Positions 11,501 through 26,500 are shown, numbered from the stretch's first letter. The stretch is 64,000 nt of DNA from Diplosphaera chodatii (GCA_032358165.1 JAALGY010000052.1:682001-746000); one strand, 5' to 3'. Notes: generated from the sequence alone by a model not told the origin. Numbers and translations are program-made.

Positions 11501-14500
11501 AACAGTGTCAGTGGAGCAGGTTGGCCCTACAAGCTTGCATTGCTCACGAGCTGAAGGGTTGAAACGGGATGGCAGCACAAAAGGGCTGTATATACAGCGG
11601 TGCTATTGTGTGCATACCGTCCGGCGGGGATGTTGCCCATGCGGCGTGCGCCGCCGCCGCCGTCTGGCCCCACAGCAGCACCTGCTCGACCGCTGCGTCC
11701 GCGCCGCGCAGCAGCTCGGCGCCGCAATTGCCGCTGCTGGCGCTGTTCGCCCTGCGCTGCTGCATCGCAGCGGCGGCTGCCTGCTGCGCTGCGCTGCCGG
11801 CGGATGTGGCTGCCGACAGCGCTTCGAGCAGCGGTGTCCAGGTGGGCACGCTGTCGGCAAAGCCTGCCGCCTGATCAGCGGCTCGCAGCGCTGCATGTGC
11901 CTCCGCCATGTCCTGCAGGGATGCATGTCGCATGTCTCCATGCGCTTTGGTTCGTGGGCAAGAAAGATGCATTTCCATTTCTGTCAATGACCAGGCTTGA
12001 ACAGGACAACCTTATCTACACATACACACATGTCTGCTGCATACCTGCGCAGTTGCCGCCAGCGCAGCTGCAGCAGCAGCGGTGACGATGTGCTGTGACA
12101 TGGTCTCGCCCTCAAAATGCGCTGAACACCGTGACCGCGCTGCTTCCAGCATCCGTCCCAGCGTCGCAACATGTGCGGCTGCTGTCTGCAGCTTGGCCTG
12201 CAATGATATGAAGGCACTGATTCCATGCAGAGATTCGATACTGGTTCGAAACACAACAAAGGAACCTGAGTGCACTCAAAATGCATACAATCGATGGCAT
12301 GCCAGGCGGCTCGGGCACCTTCGCAGCAGTGTTGGCCTCAGTGTCTGCTGCGGCCACCAGCAGGGTGTGGGTGTCATTCGCCAGCGGCAGCAGGCTGTTC
12401 AGCTGGGTGCGCTGCTGGCCCGCCCACTCCCGGCTCGCGCTCTGCACGACAACAGGTGCTTGGGCGAACTGTATGCACTCTGCGCATCCCTGGTTTTGTG
12501 TTGAGGTCATTGTGACTCAACTTGATCTCCTGGTACATACTGTGCGGTGATGTCCGGCCACCTGCGCGGGAAGCGCATCAGGCGCAGCCGCCAGCTCAGC
12601 GAGGCCGGCCGCCAGCGAGGCGACGCCGCCGTGGCGCTCCGCCGCCGCCGCGAGCCCCCGCCGCTGCAGGCGCTGCAGGTGCAGCAGGTGCTCCGACAGG
12701 CGCTGCGCCGCCTCCACCTCCGCAGCGCTCAGGTCGTGGTGCGGCGCCCTGGCCGCCTGCTTCAACGACAGCGCCTTCAGTCAAGGCGCTGCTGCAGGAC
12801 CACACTTGACCCACCACATCCGCACAGCGTCCTCGTCCCTCACCGCAACCGCGGATGTGCCACTGTCAAGATGACAGGAAGCACTTTACCCCGCTGTTGC
12901 GAGGGCATCCAACCGAGAAGACTCCCGACAAGATAACTGCACCTGTGCAGGAGCTCAGCAGGGCACCATGGCGCTCAGGCACGGATGGTGCACACCTCCC
13001 ACAGGCGCTGGACGCGGCCGATGCTGCGCAGGTGGTACTGGTCGGCAGAGCGCCACGCGTCGGCTGCGTCAGCGAGCGCGGCGGGCGGCACAGCCGCGCC
13101 GCCGCCGCCCGCCAGGAGCAGGGGCGCCCTCCCGAGGTCTGGCACAGCCTGCGGTGTCCACAGGGATGTCAGCGCTGGCTCTGTGCTGCCACCTTGCACA
13201 CGGCTTTTGAGCCTGCCAGTCCATTGTGCACACGCCAGCACAAATAACAAAAATCCAACGCAAGTCACATCCTTCTGACGGCAGTGCATGCAGCCATGCG
13301 CACAGCCGGTCTAGCATGCATGCAGGCAGGGTGACGGGCGACAGCCCACACCTGCCGGAACCAGGACTGGGCGCTGCGCTCTGCAGGCGGCACCGCGGAC
13401 CGCCGCCGTGACACGCCCAGCGCCGCCAGGCCCTGCAGCAGCCCCGTCAGCGCCGCCTTCTTCCTCGCCTTCGCCCCCTGCACGCCACCCGCGCACCATG
13501 TCCGCCGTGCAGGTTCCAAGTGATGAGGCATGTTTTGAGGAGTTGCTGGTCTGCTCCTCCTCGGCAGTCCCTGAGGACAGGGCGGGTGCAGCTGGTTTAC
13601 ACTGCCCGCAAGCACCTTGTCCGTGAGGGCGCGCAGCGCGGAAGCCCGCTCAGCAGCAGCGGTGGCTGCCCCATCCACCTCCAAGCTACCTGCACAGTTG
13701 GGTGGCGACCAGTTGCCCTGGTCGTCATGCTTGCAGCCATGGCACAGATGTCAGCAGAGCATGCTCGCAGTCTTCTGAGGCACAGACGGCAGCCGCACCC
13801 TCGATGAGAGGCACATCCGCCGCCGGCTCGCTGTACAGCGCCCCCTGCAGCACATCGCCCAGGCGCTGCGCCAACGCCGGCAGCCGGGGCAGGTACTGGC
13901 CCTGCCCTGCGTCAGCTCCTGCACCGGCGGCCGCGGCAGGGGCGGCAGACGGCGCCTGCGCAGCTGCTGCTGCTGCAGCGGCAAAGGCGCTCCAGGCGCG
14001 GCGTGCCTCTGCCTGCGCTGCCTCAGCTGCCCGCACATCTGCGTCCGTGTCAGGCCCCGTCACGGGGGCGCCATCTGCTGCTGGCTGGCTGCCGTCCTGT
14101 GCGGTGTCTGCAGCGGCGAGGGCCCGCGCCAGCTTGCTGTTGCCAGGGCGCTTGCCCGCCGCTGTGCTCTGCTTGCGGGCAGTCCTGCCCGTCGGCTTGC
14201 TGCCGACTGCTGTACTCACTGGGGCGCTGGCTGTCTTGAGGTCGTCAAGGCCGCTGCCGCGGGCGGCTGCAACGACTGTGGCGGCTGCAGGTGTCCTCAG
14301 CACCTGGCCATGCATACACGGGCCTTCATACACATGTTGTCTGGTGCTTTGCCTTGTGCCAGATAGCCCTGAGCCCTTGGCAAGCCTGCATGAGTATCTG
14401 CGGGTGTTCGACAGAAGCGCTTGCACCGAGTCAACCACACACTATGCAATTCCAGGTGTGCCGAACCACCTCGTTTGCGTTGCGGGTCAGCCGGTGCAGC

Positions 14501-17500
14501 TGGCGCTGCGCCTTCTCAGTGGAGGCGCGCATTGCGTAGTACCCCCTGTCCTCCCAGCTCGCCAGCTTGACAAAGTCCTGCGCGGTGAAAACCATCACAT
14601 GGTGTGCCCAAAATGCTGAAGGGCTACTTTGCGACCCCCAGCGCGGTGCACATGCTGCTTACGGGCCATGTTGTGTCGCTGCTCCAGGGCAGCAGGCACA
14701 CCATGAAGCGCAACGACAGTGCTTTGGGGCCACATCACCAGGTCAGATCATTGACGGCACACCTGCAGCTGCTTCTCCAGCGGCTTGAGGCCGTCCCCCA
14801 GCGCCGCCTGCACCGCCTCGCTGAACTGCCCGTAGTACGCGCCCACATTGGCCAGCAGGGCAGCCAGCCCCGCCCACCAGCCGGCCGTGCTGCTGTGGCC
14901 CGCATGTGCCTGCCGGATATCAGGCCGGAATCAGCAGATACTTTATATCCATTTAAAGTAGCTACTGTGTAGATAAATATTTCATATAAATTAGATTTCA
15001 TATAGTTATGGTTGTTTTATTATATATACATGTGTATATATGTATGTATACAGTAAGCAGGTGCACATCCACAGTGCCGCAGGCTGTGGACACCTTCCGT
15101 TTGCTTACAACACTGTCACGGAACATTTTTGACAGATGACAATGCCAAAGTCACTGTCAGTCTCTACCTGGGCAGAGGCGTGGTGGTGGAATGATGCCAG
15201 CAGCGCCAGTCGGGCCGAGTACTCGCCCAGCGTCGCTGTCTGCATGAACTGCTCCAGCGCCGTGCCCGTCGCCGGCAGCGCCTCCCCGTCTGCCCAGCCG
15301 TCGGCACCTGCTGCATCCGCAGCTGGCGGCTGCACCAGCTCATACAGATGAAACCAGCTTTGGTGCGCACCTGCAACCGTGCATGATCGGGTGCATCAGG
15401 CCCCGTCAAGGCAGTGCAGTTGCTCCTTGAACGTGATGCATGTGCCAAAAATGCAGTGTATATGTACCTTGCAGGCAGTAGTGACGAAGTGTCACTCGAG
15501 GGTACTCACCCTCTGCAAAGCTGGCGACCGTCCGGTCTAGGAGCCCCTGCCAGGACGCCAGCTCCAGCTTGCGCCAGCGGCCGGCGAGCCCCGCGACGGG
15601 GCGCAGCACACCGGACAGCGACACGTGCGCCGCCGCCGTCTCCTCCCACAGCTGCGCGCGCGCCAGCAGCAGCTCCAGGCCGCTGAGCGCCGCCTTGAGC
15701 GCCACACGCAGCGGCAGCGCTGCATGATGTGTCAGCATGACTTAGACGCCGTGTTCTGAAGTGAGCTGAACTTGCTATCCTTTACTTGAGCATTGTTGGG
15801 GCAACATCACACTGGAGTGGCAACACAGGGTGCAAGAAACTTGCACAGGATGGAGACACAATCTCATCAGCAGATGGGCACGAACGGCAGCCAATTGTGG
15901 AACAGCAGCAATAGCTGTTCATATGTATTTGTCTCAGGCCAAGTGCAGAATGGGTGACAACACTGCATGCTGCCACGGGCCGGGGCGCACCCAGCAGGCG
16001 GTCGCAGATGGCGGTGAGCTGCGCCAGGATGGGGTGCTCCGGCCACTCGGCCAGCAGCTGCGCCAGGCGATCCCGCACGCCGCGCACCGGCGCCACCAGC
16101 AGCGCGGCCTCCTCCACCACCGGGCCCCGTAGGTCCACCGCTGCACCTGCAAGCACAATGGCAGCTGACTCGGCGTCGCTGCAGTGGTGCAGGCCATGGT
16201 CAGGGTGCACCGGGCTGAACCCATTGTTGATCGTGCAGGGGTTGCATCTGAATGCCACGTCGGCCAGAACAGGCAGCATCACGAGCAAAGGCTACAGTAC
16301 TTCAGGCCAGCAGGGCACGTACCTGCATCGGAGGCTGGCGGCTGCGACAGGCCGGCGTGGGTGCGGCAGAGGCGCATCAGGTGACCTGGCGCCAGGTCGG
16401 CATCGAGCCGCGCCGGCACCGCGCCCCCGGCAGCGGCCAGCAGCTGCGCGCCCAGGTCGTAGGCCGCATCGAAGGCGGCGGCGACGCCGTCGGCATTGCT
16501 GTCAGCAGGAGCACCCTCGAACAGCCTGCAGACGGGGATATTGTCGCCGTGTGTATGTTTGTACTGCAAGACGCCAGCGAACCAGCACCACGACGCTCGA
16601 ATGTCTATCCGGGCAGCACCTGTGATGTATGGGCTGCATTTTGCATGCAGGAACACAGCGCCAAGGGCGTCTGCAGACCTTCTCCTCATGAGCTGGCGTG
16701 GCAGGAGAGTCAAACACCAGATGCGATAACTGGGTGCACAGCAGGTGCCGGGCCGAGGTGCTGGCACCTGTCGTGCAGCGTCACGAGCTCGCGCAGCGTC
16801 GCGCCGCCCAGCAGGGACGCCGCTGCCGCGCTGCCCGCCTCCCCTTTGCTTGCCACTGCAGGCGTGCACACCCCAGCTGCTCACAGCAGGCATGTGACCT
16901 ACGCCACGTGCCGCACCTGAATATCACTAGCTGTCGCCGCTTCACGGGGAGCCAACTCTGACACCCCAGCAGCATGCTTCCAAGCAACTGTCACACAATG
17001 CACGAACATGTCGTTTGGGTGCGAGTCCCTGCCTTTGGGCCTGGCGCCGGCCTCCTCCAAGTCGGCGGGCACCACCTCGCCCTCCATCGTCGCCAGGTCA
17101 GCAAACGCCTCGAAGTGGTCCGGGAAGGCAGCCTGGTACAGCGCCTCGCTTTCTTCCTGCAGCAGCAGCAGCACATGACATATGAGACCATAAATATGCC
17201 AGGTCGACTATGCGCAGTACCGAGTGCTGCACGCTCCTGATGTCACTTCAAAGTGGCGTCAGCGCCAACACTTCCCAGCCATCATCGTATGATGAGTGAG
17301 AGTGCCGAAAGGGAGAAGAGCGCCAACATGTTTGCTGAGGACACGCTCCTTCCATCAAAATAAGCAGAAAGGGTCATGCCCTGCTTCTGCTACTTCGGAT
17401 GGTTGAGAGTGACCTCAGGTTTCGGATTGCATGCAGTCTGTTTCTGCCGGCATGCATTCATGGTTTAGGCAACGTTCATGGTGATATTCAAGAGGTCCGC

Positions 17501-20500
17501 ACCTCCTCAGTCGGGATGTCGGCGGCGTGCGTCTTGGTCTTGTACAGCTCCGCCTCCTCTGCTGCCGCCACCTCCTGTGCCGCTTTCACCTCCCGCCAGG
17601 CCACCACAAATGCTGCCATCAGCCGCTGCAGCAGAGACGAACACGCTGAGAGACGGCATTGCCACCGGTAGCCCGAAATCTGACAACAATGTTATCACGT
17701 CCAACCGTGGCAACTCAGATGCCCCACAGTGCTGATCTTCGCATGGCATGGCTTGCGCTCGTGCACCTGAGCAGCAGCGTGTGCCATGCTGCCGAGCCCG
17801 GCCAGCTGGGCAGCGCGCACAGCGGCGTGCATCGCCGAACGCAGCAGCTGCAGTCGCGCACGGTAGGACTCCACCTCCGCGCCCTTGCCAGGCTGCACAG
17901 CATCAGTGAGCTGCAGCGCTTGTGCCACCTCGCCCGGACATGCAATAAGCGTCAAGACATGTGTGCATAGCGGCCTACTTGACGAAGGACAGAACTTTGC
18001 AAGCTGAGACCTCGACGCCCAATGAGACCCGCATTTCTATTACATTGGCCAAGAGAGGGTCCGCTGCTCCTGTGCTGCACTGATCAGCACAGGTTGTGAC
18101 CCCACCGCAGACACAGCTGCCAGGCGGGCGACCAGGCGCTGCGCATCGCTGCTTGCCAGCTCCGCGACTGCAGCACCGTCCGCTGCGCCCCTGGCCGCCA
18201 AGGGGAACGCCATGAGCGCCCTGAGGATGCCCTCCAGCAGGGAGGCTGCCCCATCGTTGCCAGCACCCACGGCCGCAGGGCTGACCATGGCACTGTTGCC
18301 GCTGCGTGGCATGGAGATGTCTGCAGCGGCGGCCACCATGGCGAGCCCGCGCCTGGCCTCGTGCACCGCCAGTGCCATCGGCTGCGTGAGGTCCCTGTAG
18401 CCGGGGTAGCTGCTGCCCAGGCGCTCTGCCCATGCAGCGGCATTGGCGCACCACGCCTCGGCCACGGCTGCCTGATGTCCGGCCTGTGCGAGCAGAGCGG
18501 AAGCTGCCAACTCCTCGTTGCTCAGGGCTGGTGACAGTCCGCCTGCAGAAATTCTGCATCAATGGCATGCACATAGTCTGGATGCAAACAGCAATACAGG
18601 CTCGATTTACCTGCAGGCCGGACACCAGTGCGGCGATGCGCTCGGGGCTGCCGGCGCCCGTGGTCACGAATGCTGCCGCCTCAGCCGCCAGTGCAGCGAA
18701 CCGCGGCGGTGCGGGGCGCGGCACTGCGCGCCCCTCCAGGGCATCCGCCTGCACATAATTTTCAGAGCGTCAGCCGCTCAGGAACCACGAAGATTGTTGC
18801 CTGCAAAACATGTCGCTTTCCTGTGGTGGCTCGAAGGCCTGCATACACCTGACTGCCGGACGTTTAACTTGTAGGCAGGCTGGTCAACGTCTGTCTCTGA
18901 TCTGGTTACAGGCTTCAGGGTAACAGGCTGAGCAGTCACCTGGGCTTGGAGGTCTGCCATGCGGCGCCGGAGCTCGGCCACAGGGCGCGCCTCGCTCAGG
19001 CCGCCCGGCAGCGCCAGCAGCTCCTCCCGGACCTGCTTGGCCAAAGCACGCGTGAAACACACAGAGAGCCAATGTGCACTGGAGCGCAGCAGCATCCGTC
19101 TCCTGTCATCTGGTGGACCCACCCCGTATGTGCCACAGTAAGATGCTGCACTGTGGGGCAAGAGTACTTACCCCACCCAAGGGCCGGGCATGTAACCGCT
19201 GCCCCGCATCAATAAAGCATCGTGGTGATCATGCACCAATCAGCACTTTTGCTGGCGGAGCAGACGATGAAAGCCGCCTGGCCGCCGCACCTGCAGCTCG
19301 GGCGCCAGCTCCTGGGCCAGGCGCCGCAGCAGGTGCCCCCGCTGCAGGCCGTACTTGGCGGCGGGGTCCACCCCGGGCGCCGGCGCCACCAGCGCCAGCC
19401 GCGCCCCACCCAGCAGCGCCCATGCCCGGCCGCGGGCAGCCAGCCCCTGTGCAGCCCAGAGCATGCTGTCTTGTCGTGTCAAAAGGGCGCCAGCTGCCCT
19501 CTTCGACAGCAGTCATCCTGCTTTCCGCAGCATGTCGGTTGGGTGCTTACCACATGTCGCCAAAGGGCTCAGGGTGCAGCGACACTGGACACTCACTTCT
19601 CAAGCACAGGCCGCTGTGGCAGACTCAAATGCATGGCGCCATATGCTGCTGCCGCACAGAATGCAAGGTTCTATGCCTGAGTTTAGCCGTACCTGCGGGC
19701 CGCCAGCGCTCTGCTGCTGCACAATGTGTTGTGTCACAAGGGCCAGGCACGGCTGCAGGAGCGGCTCCAGCACGCGCTGGACTGTCGTGTGCCGCACAGC
19801 CGTCAGCAGCTGCGGCAGCTGCTGCAGCGCACTGCAAAGGAAGGAACACAGCTCATTGCGTCACTGCGCCAGTTGCTGCAGATGTGCAGTGGTCTGCTGG
19901 GCACCTGTCTACATTGCAGCCCACAAGACAAGAGGGTATTATCGCGTGCAGGTGGTAGTCAGGGCACCTTGTATCTGTGGCCGCAGCTGGTGAGCAGGCA
20001 ACAGCCGAGAGGGCTGCCAGCGCTGAACTCGCCGCTTCACGGGCGCCAGCGTCTGGGATGGCGCTGGTGTGCGCCGCCAGCAGCTCCGCAAGCAGCTGCG
20101 CAAGCGCTGCCCACTCCATATGCGGCTCGCTTCGCATCTGTGCTTGGCCCGCTGCCGTGCTCAGCCTGCAGTATGATGCAGCATCCTGACACAGCTGACC
20201 TCCCACCAGGGCACCCCAAAGCGTCTTCATGCAAGTGGTTGGCTCACACGCCTCATCACCAAATCGTTACTGACAAGAGGGACATTGGCGAGAGCACCTG
20301 GCCGCGTGGCGGGCCGCCAGGCGCAGCTGCAGCACCCGCAGGGGCCAGGTGCACACGTCCGCACCATCGCCGCCGCCGCCGCTCGCCAGTCCCGCCAGGG
20401 CAGCGCTGCGGGCGGCGGTGCCGGGCCTGGCAGCGTCAGCCTGGGGCCCCATCGGCCACTGGGCGTCGTGCCAGCAAAACCACAGCTCGTGCAGCGCCTC

Positions 20501-23500
20501 GGGCAGCTGCTCCGCCAGCGTCCGCGCTTCCTGCGCCGCGCTGTGGCTGCTGGCGGCGTCGAGCGCCCAGGCGAGCTGCTGCAGCGGCGCCAGCTGCAGC
20601 GCTGACGCGGATCCCCCGTGTGCGCCGCTCGCCAGCGCTGCGCTGGCTGCGCCCTGCAGAGCCCGCAGGTGCTGCGCCGGCAGTTGCGCCGCACTGCGAT
20701 CTGCGTGCTGGAGACCCAGCAGGGGCGGCAGCTGCTGCAGCTGTGTGAGCAGGCTCAGCTGCTCGTTTGACTGGTGTTGTGCCTGCACAGGTCAACCGAC
20801 AGGGTCAAGGCATGCCATTGAAGGGGTGTATAGTGGCTTGCTTTATATAATAGTTCGATTAATCATATCTGCCACACAGCCCCTTGGACACGCCAGTCGC
20901 AGCAGGTCACAAACTCACAGCAAGCTGCAGCAGCGGCTGCTGCAGGGCGCGCGCCGGCGCATGCGCCAGCAGCCGCAGCGGCATGAGCTCCGGCAGCCGC
21001 CCCAGCGCCGGCAGCGGCTGGTTTGCGAGCGCCAGTATGGACGTCGGCAGCGGGGCATCAGCTGCAGCCGCCGCGTCAGCCTCGGCCTGCGGGCAGGAAC
21101 TTGAGATTGGGGTCCTGAGGAAGCACGCGAAGGGCTGTCAGCAGTTGCGCGCATTCGTAGCAGCCAGCTGCATGGGTCAAACTAGACCGCCCTGCTACCT
21201 GCGTCCGGCGGGTTGCCACCTCCTGCAGCAGGTCAGCCGCCAGCTGCTGCGCCGAGGCTGCGTGGGGCAGTGCACCTGCAGGGCCCAGGGTAACAGACTG
21301 ATCATGCCGCAAGGCGGTGCCTGCTGCTGCGTTGGTCCAGGTGCAGCCGGTCTGCTGACAGGGAATGGCCGCCACCTGAGGGCGCCGCCGGGCCGCTGGG
21401 CCGCGCCGCCGCCAGCGCAAACAGGGCCAGCCCCTCCGCCAGCGCCGCCCTGAGCCCGCCGTCCGCGGCCAGCAGCGCCGCAGCGGCCCCGCGCCGCTCG
21501 GCGACAGCATCGCCCTGGTCCCCCTCCATGCTGTGCGGCTGCGCCTCTGTCATCACACTGCATGCAGGAAGCGCTGTCATGAGACCGTGCAGCGCTGGAG
21601 TCGAAGCAGCTCTGGACAGGCAGTCTGCATGCTGCAACAGTTTGACTACCTAAGCGTGACGCCAGGACGCCCAAGCCCAGCTCGCTAGCATCAGCGTCTG
21701 GAGCAGTTGGTGGACCATGCACCTCAATGTGGAAGCCGCAGAGTGCAGCCGCTGCTGCAGCTGGCACAGGTCGCGGGTGGCGGGCAGCTGCGGGTGGCCG
21801 GCGGCGCGCCACGCCAGCGGCGGCGGCGGCGGCCCCGCCGCCAGCCCCAGCGACGCGAGCAGCGACCCCAGCGCATGCCGCACCCGGCCTGACAGCAGCA
21901 GCAGCCAGAACGTATGGTGATTCTGATCTAGATGCGCCAACTTGATGGCCATGAGACGTGCATGCCTGCACCGAGTGTTCGCAGTTGGCTGCGACGTCAC
22001 TTGAGGGACACAGCAAGCAGCTCGACATGTCAAGTATTATACGAGACTTCAGTGGCAAGGAAGCCCACCCTGGGGGTCAAAACCTGACTCTGACAGCACC
22101 CCCGCTAGTGCAGCCAGCGCCCGCTGCAGCCGCAGCGCCACAAATGCCAGGCCCTCCAAGTCGAGCGGCAGCGGTGTTGCCACCGCTGATGCAGGGCTGC
22201 CGTGGCACAGCTGCCACAGGGCGGCACGCCACTCCGCGACCTGAGCCACCTGCCATCGATGGCGCAACATTGGCCGCACTGATGTGCAACGTGATGCTGG
22301 CTGTATGGATGCAGGGCTGAGCTACGATGGGCCCCCATGCGCACTGTTCAGCATAGGCTCGGAGACGCCAGTCCATCTGTGCAACTCCCATGCGAACCAG
22401 CCGGATATAACACCACGGCTCTGCTGCCTGTGTATTGCAGCATGCTCATGGACGTGGGTCGAAATGGGAACGCCTGCAAGCTGCAGCTGGTGTTGAAACC
22501 ACCGTGCAGATGTCGCCGCTTCACCTGTCCGAGGAATGTGGGTGACCAGGGGGCCGTGCTGTCTGCCAGCAGCGCTGACGCTGCAGCATCCAGTGCGGCT
22601 GTTGTAGGGTACAGCCAATCGACTGCCTCGTGGACCGCCGCCTGTCGCGCTCGCGCCTGTCACACACAGCAGGCGTCGTCAGTCATAAGCACCTATGAAG
22701 AGAGGGTGGGGTCAGGTCAGTGGGGTCAGGTCACACAGCCCAACGGTTTGGGGCCATGCTTACACAGACCTTGGGGTGGACATGGCGCCAGTACGACTGC
22801 TGCAGCAGCGAGGCAGTGCCCGCTGCCACTGCACTTACTGCAGCTGCCTCGGCGCCCCGCAGCTGCTCGTGTGCTGCCAGGACCCCCCGCGCTGCCGCAA
22901 GCCTTGCCGCCTGGGCTGCGAGGTGCTGCCAGAGCGCTGCCGGGGCATTGCCCGCTGAGTGGCTGCCGCCAAACTTTACCGACGTGGAAATCAGGGCGCC
23001 AGCTGCTGTCAGCGATGGCATGATGCCGTCCGCTCGAGTGGGGTCCGTCGGCAGTGCCGCTGTCACTGAGGGCTCAAGGGCCAAGAGGTGCTGGAGCTGC
23101 GACTGTGCGGCTGCCAGCGCCTGCGCTGCTGGGTGGGTTGACAGCGCCTCCAGCACCGCAACGACCTGCCGCAGGACATCCCCAGGGACTGCCGCCCAGC
23201 CGAGTGCCGGCGGGGCATTGGCCAGCCGGTCTGCCAGGCTGCGCAGCCAGGTTGTAGCTTCTACGGCGCTGCTCTGAGGGCAGCGCTCCGCCAGGCAATG
23301 TGCGGCGGCCCACAGCAGCCGCAGCAGCAGCGCATCATGCTGCGGCGCCGCATCTGAGTCTGCCGTGGCAGGGGGCAGATTCAGTGCTGAGCCGCGCGTC
23401 AGCCCTTGGCGCAGCAGCTGCACAGGCAGAGCGGCTGCAGGGACGCTGTTGCTGAACATGGCTGCTGCACCTACAACAGAGTGTGGACAAAATCATTGGA

Positions 23501-26500
23501 GTGACTTGCGGGCCAGTCTGCATGCGATTAGAACAGTCTTTGAGCATGTGTTGCCAAGGTGCAAGGCAAACCACCTTCGACAGCCTGGAGCGCCTGGCGT
23601 GCGGCCAGCTCCGCAGCGTAGCCCTCCAGCAGTGAGGCTTCCAGTGCAAGCGCAGCCGCAGCAGAGTCTTCGAGCAGTGAAGACAGCCGTAGCGGGTGCG
23701 GCCAAGTGCATGGCCGCATCAGACTCAGGCGGCTGTCAGGTCCAGCTGAGCTAGCAGTGAGTCTGGCGGTGGTCCCGCAGTGGTGTGCAAAGGCTGCATG
23801 GGCTTCTGCACGGTCTGTCTCCGAGCTTTGCGTTTGCACATACACCTGCAGCACATCCACAACATCATCCATGCTTCTTGACATGCGTCAACAGGTGTCT
23901 GCAGTGGAGAAGTTGTGGCAGGAAACACGCAGCTGCCCAGGAGTGGCCGTGAGATTCAATGACTGAGCACACCCGACCAGGCTTTGCTCAGTCGAAGACC
24001 CCATCGGCTCGTGGAGCAGCGAGGTGCGGGCTGGCCATGCACACAGCAGCAATGGATGCGCAAGGTCACCTGTTGGAAGGCCGCCTCCAGGGCCGGCCGC
24101 AACGGCCAGCCCCGAGCCGTGAGTGCGCCCGCCAGCTCCGCCCACCGTCGCAGCTGGCGGGGCGAGGGCCCCGGCAGGTGCGCAGCCGCCGCGGCCGCCG
24201 CCAGCCGCTGGTGCGTCGCGGCCATCGCCCCCGGCAGCGCCCACCCCGGCACCCCGGCGGCAGCCAACGCCAGCTGCAGGTCGTCCGCGGGCGGAGACTG
24301 CACGCCTGCTGAGGGAGGTGGACTGGGGGGCGCGGCGGCTGGAAGTGGCTCCGGCAGCAGGAATATCTCCACGCCGCGGTTGCGCATCGCACGAGACACC
24401 TCGCCATGCCTGCGGGCCAACAAGCCAATCTTCCAACACAGCATCAGCGCACTGCAGTGATTCAGTGGCCACCGCGGCAAGCCTGTGTGCAGCTGCCGAC
24501 AGATGTGATACGCCATTACACTCGTACAGAAAGCTCACTGCATTCCGATGCAGGTTGCTGCTGCGGTCACACGCCCTGTCAGGCCCACCTGGGGTTCAGC
24601 GCCAGGATGAGGCGGAAGTCGGGGTGCGGGGCGACCACCCGGGGCCCGCCGCCGCCCGGGGACCCGGCCTCGTTCAGCACCAGCGTCCCGCCCGGCTCCA
24701 GCAGCGCGTTCAGGCGGTCCAGCACCGCGGGCGCCGCCAGGTTGGCCCCCCGCAGCAGCACCCAGCCCCCGCGCTCCACCGCGCGCGTCAGCGTGCCGTC
24801 CACCCACGCGAACCTGCGGCAGCGCCGACAGCGGGGTGGCTGAACCGACGCGCCTGGGCGCAGCTGTCCAGCATGCAAGGCACAGCAGAGGGCCCTGTTG
24901 CCGCACCCTGCCGCGCAGCCACATCATACACATGCATAAGCAGGCGCCTGGGGTCGTGTTCGCCTCTCGCCAACCCTGCTGCGATCCCATGCCGGTTCAC
25001 CGGCAACAAATTACCTGCCGGCGCTTGCGGTGCTGCAATCGCCTGCCGCCCGCTGCGCCTCGGCAACATCTGCCACGAGGCTGTCCAGCACCGTCCGCAG
25101 CTCCTGTGCAGCCACGCTGCCCTGCCAGGAGGATGTCGCAGCCGCCAGCCGCTGCAGGGCGGCCAGCGTCTGTGCCAGCAGGTGCGCTGGGGCACCTGGT
25201 GAACACCCACGGCAAACTAGCTGAGTCCTGGTGACAACACTGTTGCGGCTGAGCTCTCTATGTCACACAGTGTCCCTAAGTGCAGCTTTGGGTAGCAAGC
25301 TGGCAGCTGGAGCTGTTGACAAGCGGCTATGGACATGGGGTGTAATGTGTCACACCTGCTGCACTCTCGGCCAGACTGCTGACGCCGTCCAGCTGCTGCA
25401 GCTCAGCCAGCGCCGTAGCCACAGCAGTGACACCAGCATGCTGATGCTGTGGCATCCCATGGCCGATGCCATTGGCCTCTGGCTGCGGGCCTGCCTGACT
25501 GCCCGTCAGCATCGCTGCAGCAGCAGACCGAAGCGTGCTGCGAGCCTTGTCGACCAGCTCCTGCACGACCGTACAACCATGTGCCGAATATTCATGTACG
25601 CCACATGGTTCCAGCCCAGGGGTCCACCAACTGTTCAATGCGGATCGCGTAAGCCTGGCAAGACAACTTTGACATGGAGATAGCATGCGCTAGCCCAGCA
25701 GGTGGCCTGAGACACCGTTTGCACATGCACCGGGGTGTGTGCCAGGGCCTGCGCGCCAGGTGACGACATGCACATCCGTATCTGCAGTGCTTCATGTGCA
25801 GATGTGGCACCCAGTAGATGCTGAAGCACCTGGGCAGCACGCGCGGGCTCCAGCTGCTCAAAGCCGCCCAGCAGGTCCGCCGTGTCGCTGCCTGCCGACA
25901 GTGCGACCTCGTGCAGGTGGCGTCCTGCATCACAACATTCAACTCATCAGCTGGTGAACAGCACGGCAGGTCTCGGTCGTACAAATATTGTGCACCTGAT
26001 AAAAGCAATCCCATAGTCACGTGAGCATTGGCGGCCTGTCTCCGCCGCAACCGCACGCCCCAGACCCGATGGTACAGGCCGGGCAGCATACCCTGCCTTG
26101 CGAGCTCCAACAAGCACGTGGCTGCCACCCCATGCATGCAGAGATGTCTGGCGGCAGCAACACAGTGCATGTGCCCGCACCAACCTGCCAGAGCCGCAGC
26201 CATGCGCGCAAGGGACGACTTGCCGGAGCTGGGCCCGCCCACCAGCAGCGCCGGCCAGCCCCGCGCGAGGCACTCCGCCAAGCTTTCCAGCTCCCGCAGC
26301 CGCCCGGGCAGCAGCACAAGGCCGCCGGCCCTGCCCCCGCTGGTGCCTGCTGCACCAAGTGCACAGGAGCATCTCTGCACCAAAGTAACCCTATTTCCTG
26401 CACAAGCTGCCATGTACTGCACTCATGGCATGAACCCAGGCGCGCTGAAACATGCATCCCAGGGTGGGGTTTGTGAGTGGCATGCCTTTGATGAGCATCA

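Noticed and set aside
13702..14619. 305-codon plus-strand open frame
   Set aside because: Antisense to midasin linker exons, low complexity, no start context or conserved motif.
24123..25202. 359-codon plus-strand open frame
   Set aside because: Antisense to AAA6 exons of midasin, which carry clear motifs on the other strand.
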